From REEB52 sp964626905 (GTDB lineage: Bacteria > Chlamydiota > Chlamydiia > Chlamydiales > SM23-39): a stretch of 64,000 nucleotides of DNA. Location: assembly GCA_964626905.1 (NCBI GenBank), contig CAZVHA010000006.1, positions 1-64,000 of the forward strand, in the 5' to 3' direction. Every line of letters starts with the position of its first letter. The stretch's first letter is position 1. The position numbers were made by a program, and so were the translations under genes. Of this stretch, positions 7,769 to 16,588 are shown piece by piece. The notes under the pieces were generated by a model, which did no database searches, was not told where the DNA came from, and saw nothing but the letters and a program-made list of their open reading frames with translations.

Positions 7769-9361
7769 TCAATTCTCTTCTAAATGAGCCCACCGAAAAT
7801 CGATTTTCCCGAGCGAAGAGAGGACAACATCGCGCAAATCTCCCCTCTTTAAATAGTTCAAAGAGTAGTGAACTATCGGAATGATCGGCATCTGATCCAT
7901 CAACACACTCTCCGCTTCGCGTAAAAAAGCCATCCGCTCTTTCGAATCGCTACACTGATCCGATCGATTCAAAAGATCGACGTACCTACTGCTCTCCCAA
8001 TTCGTATTGTTGGCGCTCTTATCTTTGTACTTAAATACCTCAAGAAAATTGACGGGATCATTGAAATCCGCCGTCCACGAGCCAATGGCCATCTGAAATT
8101 CCTTGCGCGAAACTCTTTGAAAATAACTTTTTGTCGCGAGCGCCTCCAATTCCACACGGACACCCAAAACTGTTTCCCATTGTTTTTGAACCGCTTGAGC
8201 CACAACCATATTTCTGTCCGCATTCGGAAAACTGAGCCGGATCGGCTCCAATTTATCCAACGTCATATCGAGTTTCAAAAGCGCATCGACCAATGCCGAA
8301 CGGGCTTGCACCGGATTGTCTTGAAAATACCCTTTGTCCGATAGCCCCATCTGAGGAGGAACTAAGCTGTTTGCCGGAATTTGCCCTCCTTGCAATACGT
8401 GCTCCGCAATCGCCTTGCGATCTAATGCGAGAGCCAAAGCCTTTCTAAAGATCGGAGAATGTAACGGGTTTTTCTTGTCCTGAAGTATCTCCGCCGTATT
8501 CACCCGACAAAAATAGGTGCCAGAAAAAGGGCTGATATGAAGCTCCTCTTTGAACCTCAAATCGCGTAGCGCAGCCACCGGGATTGTCGATAGAGGGGAG
8601 CCTGCCCAGTCGAGATCCCCACGCTCAAACATTTGGATCTCAGCATTATCTCCAATCATAAAAACATCAATTCTCGAAAGAACCACATCCTTAGCCTGCC
8701 AATATTTCGGATTCTTCTCAGCCACAATCCGATCGAATCTACCCCAGGCCTGCAACTTAAAAGGCCCATTGCAAATATAGGTCTTCGGATCAAATGCCCA
8801 ATTGGGATTTCGAATCGCATATTTGTGGGGAATGGGAAAAAATGGCGACATCGATACCAACTGGAGGAAGTAGGGAATGGGACGCTCTAGCTCCACAATC
8901 AGCGTTTGGGAATCGGGTGTCGAAATCCCCACTTGCGACACACTCACCTCTCCCAGTTTCGCCTTTTGCCCATTCTTGATCCCATACAAATGGGATGCAA
9001 CGTCTGTCGGAAAGCCAGGATCCAAAATCGCCCTCCAGCTCTCCGCAAAATCAAACGCGGTGACAGGTTCCCCATTGGACCAAAACGAATTCCGCAAGTA
9101 AAAACGGTACTGAAGACCGTCACTTGAAACTTCAACCCTTTCAGCGAGAGCCATCTCCAATTCTCCCGTCTTCGAAGAGCGCATCAGCCCCTCAAAAAAC
9201 ATATGAACAAGCGTCTCCGAAGGTAAACCGCGCGCCTTTCTCGGGTCGATCGACTGGGGATCCTCCCCAATATTGATCCGAATGATTTGCCCACTTTTCG
9301 GTGAAAATGAAGCGTTGCACCCAACGAGTAAGAGCAAAGAGAGGACAAAAAGACGAATCAT
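7769..9361 (-). CDS. oppA: Oligopeptide ABC transporter substrate-binding lipoprotein
   Basis: 530 aa from the ATG at 9361 (GGTGA 5 nt upstream). The leader ends in a lipobox (LLLLVGC, Cys at about residue 15), so it is a lipoprotein. SBP family 5 features are continuous: INIGEDPQSIDPRKARG, LERPIPYFLQLVSMSPFFPIPH, then a block around NPLHSPIFRKALALALDRKAI, and late NDPVNFLEVFKYKD. The family delivers peptides to OppBCDF; chlamydiae carry several copies and use them for nutrition and possibly signalling. No permease or ATPase gene is next to it here, so it probably works with components encoded elsewhere. Length is normal for the family. Confidence 0.92.
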   Translation of the reverse strand: MIRLFVLSLLLLVGCNASFSPKSGQIIRINIGEDPQSIDPRKARGLPSETLVHMFFEGLMRSSKTGELEMALAERVEVSSDGLQYRFYLRNSFWSNGEPVTAFDFAESWRAILDPGFPTDVASHLYGIKNGQKAKLGEVSVSQVGISTPDSQTLIVELERPIPYFLQLVSMSPFFPIPHKYAIRNPNWAFDPKTYICNGPFKLQAWGRFDRIVAEKNPKYWQAKDVVLSRIDVFMIGDNAEIQMFERGDLDWAGSPLSTIPVAALRDLRFKEELHISPFSGTYFCRVNTAEILQDKKNPLHSPIFRKALALALDRKAIAEHVLQGGQIPANSLVPPQMGLSDKGYFQDNPVQARSALVDALLKLDMTLDKLEPIRLSFPNADRNMVVAQAVQKQWETVLGVRVELEALATKSYFQRVSRKEFQMAIGSWTADFNDPVNFLEVFKYKDKSANNTNWESSRYVDLLNRSDQCSDSKERMAFLREAESVLMDQMPIIPIVHYSLNYLKRGDLRDVVLSSLGKIDFRWAHLEEN

Positions 9362-9462
9362 AGGGATCACCAGAAAATGATTTGACCCAACATATCATGG
9401 AATGCCTTTGGCTCAAAGAAAAATGGGTTGCTTCTCTATTCGGTTCCTTTTATGAGGAAATT

Positions 9463-9669
9463 ATGATGCAAGAGCACCCCTTTTTCTATAACGCCCAAAT
9501 TTTCTACGGCAATCCAACAGACGATGAAGAGGAGGGCGAAATAGATTTCGATTACCCTTGGCGTATCACTCTCGGCGAGAATCAATTTGCGCCCAAAAAC
9601 CCTCCGGGACTCTTTATTTTCTGGATGGATTCTCCCCCTTTAAATGATGAACCATCCCATTTCTCTTGA
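9463..9669 (+). CDS. Small acidic hypothetical protein
   Basis: About 68 aa from the ATG at 9463, preferred because GAGG lies 5 nt upstream; the frame is open from a TTG at 9382, which would give 95 aa. The product is acidic and aromatic (PTDDEEEGEIDFDYPW, then PPGLFIFWMD), with no signal peptide and no recognised domain. It lies between the divergent oppA gene and the MOMP-like porin. It could be a real small chlamydial protein or a chance frame; the good Shine-Dalgarno is the main support. Confidence 0.4.
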   Translation: MMQEHPFFYNAQIFYGNPTDDEEEGEIDFDYPWRITLGENQFAPKNPPGLFIFWMDSPPLNDEPSHFS

Positions 9670-9732
9670 TTTAATTTTCAAAATGAGTTTAACATTCCCA
9701 ATGTAATCTCAGGTTTCGTCATGCGAAATAAA

Positions 9733-9750
9733 ATCCACTTCAGCGTGGAT
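9733..9750 (+). promoter_or_regulatory. Stem-loop in the 5' leader of the MOMP-like gene
   Basis: ATCCAC (9733-9738) pairs with GTGGAT (9745-9750) across a 6-nt loop, about 50 nt before the porin start at 9799. It could stabilise or regulate the mRNA of a highly expressed surface protein. The stem is short, so this is a weak call. Confidence 0.25.
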
Positions 9751-9798
9751 AGGGATGCAAGAAATAGAAAAATGATTCGTTCAAAATGGAGAGCAAAA

Positions 9799-10920
9799 AT
9801 GCTGAACTTATTTACTAAGACAAAACCTTGGATGGTTGTATCGCTCGTTGCTGCAACATCTGTTTTTGGGAAAAACAATTCTCAACAATCCTGCCCACCT
9901 AAAAATTGCCCGCAACCGACACCTCCAACACAAACGTGTCCTTCCGACGCTTGCTGCCCAGCTTGGCCGACCCCTGTTTTGAATGCAGCCTACAACTACC
10001 CAGCCCGCGTTCAGACCCGTTGCCCTTGGGATATTTTCTTCGACGCGAGCTTTGTTTATTGGCAACCCGTTCTAGATAATATCGAACTCGGCATTGGTAA
10101 TGCGACCTCATCTCCTGTGACCAATGTCAATGGGGATTTCATCAACATGGATTTCGATTTCAAGCCAGGCTTTAAAGTAGGCCTAGGCGGCAATTTTGAC
10201 CATGACAACTGGGATGTTCGATTCGGATATACCTGGTTCCATACTACAAATTCAAAATCTGCTGTTGCTCCAACAAACGGAGTCATTATCCCATCTCAAG
10301 GAACACCTGCAAGACAAACGGGCACTTTCGCTTCTGCCAGCGAAAACTGGGACCTCAGAATGGACATCCTCGATTTTGATTTGGGCAGATGGTACTACGT
10401 CGGAACAAAGTTGGTCTTCCACCCAGTGGTTGGTGTGCGCGCTGATTGGATCAGACAACACCTCAAGACGAATTATACCTCTACATCAGATCGCGCAGTA
10501 GTCACCCAAAATAGTAGATCTTGGGCATTGGGACCAAAAATTGGGCTCGATACCAATTGGAATGTCGGTATGGGATTTAGATTCTTTGGAAATTCTGAAG
10601 CAGACTTGCTCTTTACAGATTACACAGATAGCTCCTTCAGCGAGACCCATACTTTAACCACACACCCATTCCAAACAAAACAGAGCAATATCTATGCTGT
10701 TCGACCCCATTTCGATCTCGATTTGGGCCTCGGTTGGGGAACTGCTCTCGATTGCAACAACTGGTATATGGATTTTACCGTAGGATACGAATTCCAAGTA
10801 TTCTTCGACCAAAACATGTTCCGCCACTTCACAGACGATCAGATGGTGGCTAACAGCAATATGCCCAATGGCAATCTCTACTTACAAGGATTGACAGCTT
10901 CATTTAAATTAGACTTCTAA
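9799..10920 (+). CDS. Cys-rich MOMP-like outer-membrane porin
   Basis: 373 aa. The ATG at 9799 is chosen because GGAGAG lies about 6 nt upstream and a signal peptide follows (KPWMVVSLVAATSVFGKN). The mature N-terminus is Pro/Cys-rich (SCPPKNCP, TCPSDACCP), suited to disulfide cross-linking as in the chlamydial outer-membrane complex. Then comes the block RCPWDIFFDASFVYWQP typical of MOMP-like porins expanded in environmental chlamydiae, followed by alternating amphipathic strands (FKVGLGGNF, WDVRFGYTWFHT) and a terminal LTASFKLDF ending in Phe, a BAM recognition signal. Family members are abundant surface beta-barrels. Ends in a strong hairpin terminator at 10947-10973. Confidence 0.88.
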   Translation: MLNLFTKTKPWMVVSLVAATSVFGKNNSQQSCPPKNCPQPTPPTQTCPSDACCPAWPTPVLNAAYNYPARVQTRCPWDIFFDASFVYWQPVLDNIELGIGNATSSPVTNVNGDFINMDFDFKPGFKVGLGGNFDHDNWDVRFGYTWFHTTNSKSAVAPTNGVIIPSQGTPARQTGTFASASENWDLRMDILDFDLGRWYYVGTKLVFHPVVGVRADWIRQHLKTNYTSTSDRAVVTQNSRSWALGPKIGLDTNWNVGMGFRFFGNSEADLLFTDYTDSSFSETHTLTTHPFQTKQSNIYAVRPHFDLDLGLGWGTALDCNNWYMDFTVGYEFQVFFDQNMFRHFTDDQMVANSNMPNGNLYLQGLTASFKLDF

Positions 10921-10946
10921 CGTCCGTCGAACGAACAAAATCTAAG

Positions 10947-10973
10947 CAGGCTGGGGCAAACCCAGCCTGTTTC
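10947..10973. terminator. Bidirectional intrinsic terminator
   Basis: A perfect 9-bp GC-rich stem CAGGCTGGG / CCCAGCCTG (10947-10955 and 10961-10969) with a 5-nt loop, followed by TTTC on the plus strand. It separates the converging porin gene (+) and glucosidase gene (-) and probably serves both. Confidence 0.8.
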
Positions 10974-13641
10974 ATTCCCTAAGCTCTTGGATGAGATTAG
11001 CGACAAGCCCCGTCCATCCTGTTTGATGCGACGCCCCAAGGCCCCGTCCCGTCTCCCCGTGAAAATGTTCGTGGAAGAAAAGATAGTCCCGGAAATGGGG
11101 ATCTGTTTGAAGTTTTTCATCATCGCCAAATACAGGGCGATTCCCTTCTTTGTCTTTTTTAAAGATGTGGGTGAGCCGATCTGCGAAAGAATCAGCCATT
11201 TGAGTGAGAGTCACTTCGGGCTCGTCATTTACTTTGATCTTCATGTTATCGCGAAAAACCCCACCCAATCGATATAGAGTTTCTACGAGAAAGAAGTTCA
11301 AAGGGAACCAAATGGGACCTCGCCAGTTGGAATTGCCCCCTTTGATCTTCTCCAAAGCCTCTCCAGGTTCGTAAGAAACGAACAGTCCGTGCATTGAGGC
11401 TGGATGGTCTTGATGATACTTAGAAAGGCTTCTTAAGCCATATTCAGATCGAAACTCGTTGGGATTCCAAATGTTTTGCAAAAATCGCTCGATTTCATGT
11501 GCGTTCAAAAGACCGAAGAGGAGGTGCGAGCCACTTTCGTGGGGAATTTTCTGAATGCATTTCGCGGCAATATCTCCTTTTTTCTGCATCACCCACTCAT
11601 AGGCATTGTAAAAATTGGGAAATTGCCGCAGCTCACTCTCATCCCAAAAGTCGCATGAGAAAAAGGGGATGAGCCCAACAAGAGAGCGAATCTTGATCTC
11701 TTCTGTATGACCATCGGGACATCTGAGAAAACTGTAAAAAAAGCCATCTTCTTCATTCCACATGTCATAAGAGCGCCAGTATCCCCTGCGCATCGCCGCT
11801 GTCACATAGATAAAGTGTTGAAAAAATTTAATTCCCATCCCTTCATAAATCGGATTTTTCTTCGCCAAAGTGAGAGCGATGCGCATCAAATTGAGACATA
11901 AAAGAGAGATCCATCCGGCCCCATCTGCTTGGTCTAACAAATATCCCGGAGGCAATTTTTGGGATCTGTCGGAAAAACCGATGTTGTCCATTCCCAAAAA
12001 TCCCCCCTCAAAAACGTTATTTCCAAGGCTATCGACTCTGTTAATCCACCAAGAAAAGTTGAGCAGAAGTTTGTGAAAACACTTTTCTAAGTAAGAATAG
12101 TCCTCTTTTCCATACTTTTTCTTTTCGTATTCAAACATTTTTAAAACCGCCCAGGCCTGCACAGGGGGATTGACATCGCTAAATTCCCATTCATATGCGG
12201 GAATCGATCCGTTCGGGTGTTGGAATTGGTCAAAAAGGAGGAGCCAAAGCTGATTTTTTGCAAACTCGATGTCGATGAGGGCAAATGCGAGCGCGTGAAA
12301 GGTGAGATCCCAAGCTGCAAACCAGGGAAATTCCCACTTGTCTGGCATGGAAAATACCCGGTAAGAGACGATATGGCGCCAGTGAAAGTTGCGGATCCAC
12401 CGATGCGATTCTGGAGGTGGGTTTTTGGGATTATCCCCTTGGAGCCACGTCCCCACATCAAAAATGTAAATCTGCTTATTCCAAATCATCCCCGAAAAAG
12501 CCTGTCTTTGAATCATCTTTTCTTCTTCTGTCGCTTTTTTCGGATGAATGGAATCGTAAAATTGATCGGCCTCCTTTTTTCTTTCAGCAAAAATAGAGGC
12601 GATCGTTTTAAGCGGCTCTTTTTCCTTTTTATTGGTGAGGCGCAAATAGATTGTGACGCTTTTTCCTGGATCGATCGATTTAAAATAATACCAAAGGGCA
12701 GCCTTCGTTCCTATCCTCGCTGGATTGATCACCCCTTTTTCATTGTGAATCAAATAACGGTGAAACGCATCTTTGACAAAAGGGGTATCATTCGGCTGGT
12801 TCCAAAGGGCTTTTTTATTCGAATCGTTATTTGTAAAAATAGGAGTCCCACCCGGGGAAGCGTAAAGGTGGCGTAACCCCAAATGGTAGTTGAAAAGAAG
12901 GTATCTAGGAGATTCGAGACGACTATCATCAGCAGTCAAACATAAGGGATTTTCAGAGCTCAGTCGGATCTCTGGCTCTTTCATCCTCTTTTCCTTCCAC
13001 GCCCACTTATTCCGAAACCAAATTTGCGGCAATATGTGCAAAGGGGCAGCCGCAGGACCTCGATTGAAAGCCTCTATTTTTACGCAAAAATTTTCGGGAT
13101 CTTCCTTCGCATATTCAATAAAAATGTCAAAATAGCGATTTTCATTAAAAATATTTGTATCCATTAACTCAAACTCCCGATCTTTAGGCCCCCTTTTCTG
13201 GTTTTCATCGATCAGTTGGTCATATGGATAGGGATTTTGAGGATATTTATAGAGATATTTCATGTAGCTATGAGAGGGAGTTGCATCGAGATAGTAGTAG
13301 AGCTCTTTCACATCTTCGCCGTGATTCCCTTCATAGCAATTGAGACCAAAAAGACGCTCTTTCAAAATCGGATCAACCCCATTCCAAAAGGCATAAGAGA
13401 GATTGAGCACGCCAAATCGGTCGGAAAAACCGGCAATCCCATCGTCGCAGCGCCGGTAAGCCCTCATCCGGGCATGATCGTGTGGAAAATAATTCCAAGC
13501 GTCTCCATCGGCACTGTAATCTTCCCGAATACTTCCCCACCCCCTTTCAGTCACATAGGGGCCCCATTTCTCCCAAGGAAGCACCTCTTTAGGAATATCG
13601 AAGGTCAAATGCTCTCTAATTCTCAGTTCTTCTGGATTCAT
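10972..13641 (-). CDS. GH63-type glucosidase (MGH1-like), 889 aa
   Basis: Large glycoside hydrolase of the bacterial GH63/mannosyl-oligosaccharide-glucosidase group. Diagnostic blocks: ERGWGSIREDYS near residue 33, YFPHDHARMRAYR, GLNCYEGNHGEDVKE, SHSYMKYLYKYP and, in the (alpha/alpha)6 barrel, FPWFAAWDLTFHALAFALID and NSNWRGPIWFPLN, which carry the likely acidic catalytic residues. No signal peptide, so cytosolic. Members release glucose from alpha-glucosides; the substrate here is uncertain. Its ATG overlaps the stop of the upstream glucokinase gene (ATGA, 13638-13641), so the two form an operon in which glucose released by one would be phosphorylated by the other. Confidence 0.85.
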   Translation of the reverse strand: MNPEELRIREHLTFDIPKEVLPWEKWGPYVTERGWGSIREDYSADGDAWNYFPHDHARMRAYRRCDDGIAGFSDRFGVLNLSYAFWNGVDPILKERLFGLNCYEGNHGEDVKELYYYLDATPSHSYMKYLYKYPQNPYPYDQLIDENQKRGPKDREFELMDTNIFNENRYFDIFIEYAKEDPENFCVKIEAFNRGPAAAPLHILPQIWFRNKWAWKEKRMKEPEIRLSSENPLCLTADDSRLESPRYLLFNYHLGLRHLYASPGGTPIFTNNDSNKKALWNQPNDTPFVKDAFHRYLIHNEKGVINPARIGTKAALWYYFKSIDPGKSVTIYLRLTNKKEKEPLKTIASIFAERKKEADQFYDSIHPKKATEEEKMIQRQAFSGMIWNKQIYIFDVGTWLQGDNPKNPPPESHRWIRNFHWRHIVSYRVFSMPDKWEFPWFAAWDLTFHALAFALIDIEFAKNQLWLLLFDQFQHPNGSIPAYEWEFSDVNPPVQAWAVLKMFEYEKKKYGKEDYSYLEKCFHKLLLNFSWWINRVDSLGNNVFEGGFLGMDNIGFSDRSQKLPPGYLLDQADGAGWISLLCLNLMRIALTLAKKNPIYEGMGIKFFQHFIYVTAAMRRGYWRSYDMWNEEDGFFYSFLRCPDGHTEEIKIRSLVGLIPFFSCDFWDESELRQFPNFYNAYEWVMQKKGDIAAKCIQKIPHESGSHLLFGLLNAHEIERFLQNIWNPNEFRSEYGLRSLSKYHQDHPASMHGLFVSYEPGEALEKIKGGNSNWRGPIWFPLNFFLVETLYRLGGVFRDNMKIKVNDEPEVTLTQMADSFADRLTHIFKKDKEGNRPVFGDDEKLQTDPHFRDYLFFHEHFHGETGRGLGASHQTGWTGLVANLIQELRE

Positions 13642-14594
13642 CTTTTCGCCGCGTAATAAGCTGCGCCCAGAAGCGCTGCATTGTCATTCATAACCACCCA
13701 AATGGGAATGCTCGAGAGAAGTTCATCAAATCTCCCCTTCCCTATAAATGAAGAGAAAAAAGTCCCCTTTCTCATCTTATCCGTCAAATGGGGAGCAATC
13801 CCCCCACCGACATAAAACCCACCAAGGGCAAGGAATTTGAGCGCCATATTTCCCGCTTCAGCCCCATAAAGCGAAATAAACCAATCTAGAGCCTGAGCGC
13901 AAGCCTTATCTTTTCCCAATCTCCCCCATTCCGAAATCACCCGAGCGGGGTCCTTTTCTCGCATCGCCTCTTTCACATCCGTTGTCCACAGCTCCTTTCC
14001 CGTATCGACTAAAAACCGAAAAATATTTTGGAGCCCAGGACCCGAAACGACCCGTTCATAAGAGACATGGCCAAATTTCTTTTGCAAATAGATGAATAGC
14101 TCGATCTCTTTCGAATCGCGCGGGGCAAAATCGGTATGCCCCCCCTCACAAGCGAAGGGAATATGCTCTTTTCCATTCCAAAAAAGGCCCGCCTCACCGA
14201 GACCCGTTCCCGCAGCGATGAGCGCCCGATTTCCCACTTGCTTTTTCCCTTCATGCAAAAGAAAAAGCTCCTCTTTACTCAACGCCTTTAGCCCATACGC
14301 ATTCGCCTCTAAATCGTTCAGCAGATAGACATTTGGAATTTGAAACGCTTTGGAGATCGCTGTAACATCTACAGTCCAGGTGAGATTCGTCACCTTGCTC
14401 TTGCCATCTCTTACAGGACCTGCAACGCCAAAACAGCCCCTCTCTACTTTCTGACTCCCCAAAAACTCCCGTACAATAGCCTCTAAGCTCTGGTATTTTT
14501 GGCTTTGGTATTTTTTTTCCTCACCCACTTTTTTAGAGCCGTCAAAAAGACAAAGCCTCGTATTCGTCCCGCCAATATCTCCTGCTAAAATCAT
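13638..14594 (-). CDS. glk: Glucokinase
   Basis: 318 aa from the ATG at 14594 (AGGG 5 nt upstream). The ATP phosphate-binding loop is at the very start (GDIGGTNTRLCLFDG, about residues 4-18); then NDLEANAYG with the catalytic Asp, AAGTGLGEAGL and EGGHTDFAPRD, all standard for the bacterial GlK family, which makes glucose 6-phosphate from glucose and ATP. The C-terminus has FLALGGFYVGGGIAPH. The cytosolic enzyme implies that this organism can use free glucose, unlike C. trachomatis, which takes up glucose 6-phosphate. First gene of the glk-glucosidase operon, divergent from recA. Confidence 0.93.
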   Translation of the reverse strand: MILAGDIGGTNTRLCLFDGSKKVGEEKKYQSQKYQSLEAIVREFLGSQKVERGCFGVAGPVRDGKSKVTNLTWTVDVTAISKAFQIPNVYLLNDLEANAYGLKALSKEELFLLHEGKKQVGNRALIAAGTGLGEAGLFWNGKEHIPFACEGGHTDFAPRDSKEIELFIYLQKKFGHVSYERVVSGPGLQNIFRFLVDTGKELWTTDVKEAMREKDPARVISEWGRLGKDKACAQALDWFISLYGAEAGNMALKFLALGGFYVGGGIAPHLTDKMRKGTFFSSFIGKGRFDELLSSIPIWVVMNDNAALLGAAYYAAKR

Positions 14595-14694
14595 CCTCAC
14601 CCTTTTTTTGCATTGAATCACATTTTTTCAAGCTTGACGAGAAGAAAAATTGATTCCATGCTATTTATTAAAGTTAAACTCCAGGAGGAAACTC

Positions 14695-15738
14695 ATGTCA
14701 GCACAAGCAGATACCGCTAAAAGAAAGGCGCTCGAACTCGCCGTCGCCCACATCCAAAAACAGTTTGGAGAAGGGGCGATCATGGCGCTCGGCAAACACT
14801 CCTCTGTTCATGGCCTCAGCGTTATTAAAACAGGGGCAATTTCGCTCGATATCGCGCTCGGCGTGGGCGGTGTTCCAAGGGGCCGTATCGTCGAAATTTT
14901 CGGCCCAGAATCTTCAGGAAAATCAACTCTTGCAACCCACATCGTGGCAAGTGCGCAAAAGACGGGAGGTCTTGCCGCCTACATCGACGCAGAACACGCT
15001 CTGGATCCCTCTTATGCAGCAAAAATCGGCGTCAATATAGACGATCTCATGATCTCCCAGCCCGATAACGGCGAGGAGGCTCTCAATATCGCCGAAATGC
15101 TCGCCCGCTCAAATGCAGTCGATGTCATCGTCATCGATTCGGTCGCCGCCCTCGTGCCAAAATCTGAGCTCGAAGGGGAAATTGGCGATCAATTTATGGG
15201 ACTCCAGGCCCGAATGATGTCTCAAGCGCTCCGAAAATTGACAGCGACCCTCTCTCGCAGCAATACCTGCGCCATCTTCATTAACCAAATCCGCGAAAAA
15301 ATTGGGGTCATGTTTGGAAATCCCGAAACGACAACTGGCGGTAGAGCTCTTAAATTTTACGCCTCAATTCGGCTCGATATTCGAAGAATTGCCGGAATCA
15401 AAGGGGGCGATAATGCAGCTGATATCGGCTCTCGAGTCAAAGTGAAAGTCGTGAAAAATAAATGCGCTCCTCCCTTCCAATCTGCTGAATTCGATATCAT
15501 TTTTAACGAGGGCATTTCTCATATCGGCTCTTTGCTCGACGCAGGCGTCGAGTATGGCATTGTTGACAAAAAAGGGACCTGGTTTAGTTATCTCAATCAC
15601 CGCCTCGGCCAAGGAAGAGAAGCTGCGCGCGACGAACTCAAAGGAAATGCAAAGCTCGCCGGAGAGATCGAAAAAGCGATTTTCGAAAAGATTTCCACTG
15701 GAGCTAAGAAAACAGCCGAAAGCTCTGCTGGAAGCTAA
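14695..15738 (+). CDS. recA: Recombinase RecA
   Basis: 347 aa. The ATG at 14695 is preceded by AGGAGG with 5 nt spacing, which decides the start over an upstream in-frame codon. Walker A GPESSGKST at about 70-78, Walker B in VDVIVIDSVAAL, the L1/L2 loops (EIGDQFMGLQARMMSQALRKL and FINQIREKIGVMFGNPETTTGG region) and the RecA C-terminal domain are complete. It forms the ATP-dependent filament for homologous recombination and would load on DNA processed by the RecBCD complex encoded further right. The TAA stop lies inside a 23-bp palindrome (15737-15759). No LexA box was noticed upstream. Confidence 0.98.
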   Translation: MSAQADTAKRKALELAVAHIQKQFGEGAIMALGKHSSVHGLSVIKTGAISLDIALGVGGVPRGRIVEIFGPESSGKSTLATHIVASAQKTGGLAAYIDAEHALDPSYAAKIGVNIDDLMISQPDNGEEALNIAEMLARSNAVDVIVIDSVAALVPKSELEGEIGDQFMGLQARMMSQALRKLTATLSRSNTCAIFINQIREKIGVMFGNPETTTGGRALKFYASIRLDIRRIAGIKGGDNAADIGSRVKVKVVKNKCAPPFQSAEFDIIFNEGISHIGSLLDAGVEYGIVDKKGTWFSYLNHRLGQGREAARDELKGNAKLAGEIEKAIFEKISTGAKKTAESSAGS

Positions 15739-15759
15739 ATGTAAAGCCGCTTTACATTT
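15737..15759. repeat. Dispersed 23-bp palindrome, copy 1 (recA stop)
   Basis: Arms AAATGTAAAGC and GCTTTACATTT around a central C. It begins on the second base of the recA TAA codon and ends in the last bases before the converging ispA stop codon region (15752 on). Identical arms recur at 30628, 47047 and 57514. The outer pair here is T..G, whereas the other three copies extend to C..G. Confidence 0.9.
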
Positions 15760-16588
15760 GGATGGGCAGTTTTTGAGGAGCGTAGGCCTGAAGCCAAGAG
15801 GCGAGCGTCTCAAACTCGCGGTTCCAAAGTCCGAGGGACTTTAAGGTGAGGACAAACTGCCCCATCTCCTCCTCGAGGAGCTGTTCTGCCCTTTTTTGCC
15901 CAATGGCGTGGGCGATATTGATCCCCGAATCTTCCGCTCCATCGAGGAGATCGTCGGCAATCTGAAAAGCCATTCCCAAATGATAGGAGCACCGTTTCAC
16001 CTCGTCTAATCTTGAAAGATCCCCACCCCCAAAAACCCAACCAAAAATAAACGAGATTTCAAATAGCGTGACTGTTTTTTGGTAGATCACCTTCTGGATC
16101 GTCGCCAACTCGAAATCGGGGGGATAAAGATCGAGAAACTGCCCATTTGTGGCTCCATTGATCCCGGCACATCGGGTCGCTGCCTCGAGGCAAATAGCCA
16201 CTTTCTCTGGAGCTTCTTTTCCATTCCGATAAATCCCCCCATATCCTTCGGCGATGAGAGCGTAACTGGCCAAAATGGCAATGCTTTCGCCAAAAGCCTT
16301 ATGAAGAGAGGGGCGATTTCTCCGCAAATCGTCGTCATCCATGCAAGGGAGATCATCGGCAATCAAAGAGGCGGTGTGGAAAAATTCGACGCTGAGCGCC
16401 GCCTGGAGTGCATCAAAACCTCTACCAAGTCCCTTTGCGATCATCAGGACCAAAATGGGACGAAGCCTTTTTCCCCCACTCAAAAGGGCATATTCACACG
16501 CCTTTTGAAGGGAGTTCTTTTCCCCCATCCGTCCAACAAAATAGACAAGGCCCTCTTCTACTTGCGAGCGGTAGCGTGCAATTGACAT
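15752..16588 (-). CDS. ispA: Polyprenyl (farnesyl/geranylgeranyl) diphosphate synthase
   Basis: 278 aa from the ATG at 16588 (MSIARYRSQV). The frame is open far upstream, but those residues are basic and lie inside the overlapping GlmU-like gene. First aspartate-rich motif at about 78-87 (DDLPCMDDDD), preceded by GGKRLRP; second motif in GMAFQIADDLLD. The family joins isopentenyl diphosphate units into C15-C20 prenyl chains for undecaprenyl, quinone and related lipids. The two overlap by 31 nt (ispA start inside the glmU-like 3' end), matching the ispA-glmU pair in Chlamydia (CT628/CT629). It converges with recA. Confidence 0.92.
   Translation of the reverse strand: MSIARYRSQVEEGLVYFVGRMGEKNSLQKACEYALLSGGKRLRPILVLMIAKGLGRGFDALQAALSVEFFHTASLIADDLPCMDDDDLRRNRPSLHKAFGESIAILASYALIAEGYGGIYRNGKEAPEKVAICLEAATRCAGINGATNGQFLDLYPPDFELATIQKVIYQKTVTLFEISFIFGWVFGGGDLSRLDEVKRCSYHLGMAFQIADDLLDGAEDSGINIAHAIGQKRAEQLLEEEMGQFVLTLKSLGLWNREFETLASWLQAYAPQKLPIQM

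Noticed and set aside
10196..10501. Frames overlapping the MOMP-like gene on both strands
   Set aside because: Shadow frames; only the plus-strand porin frame has a leader and family motifs.
12217..12876. 219-aa plus-strand frame opposite the glucosidase gene
   Set aside because: Long but antisense to well-conserved GH63 blocks, with no domain and no start signal.
14634..14662. TTGACG with a weak -10 as a recA promoter
   Set aside because: The -10 options at 17-19 nt spacing match poorly; not strong enough to list.
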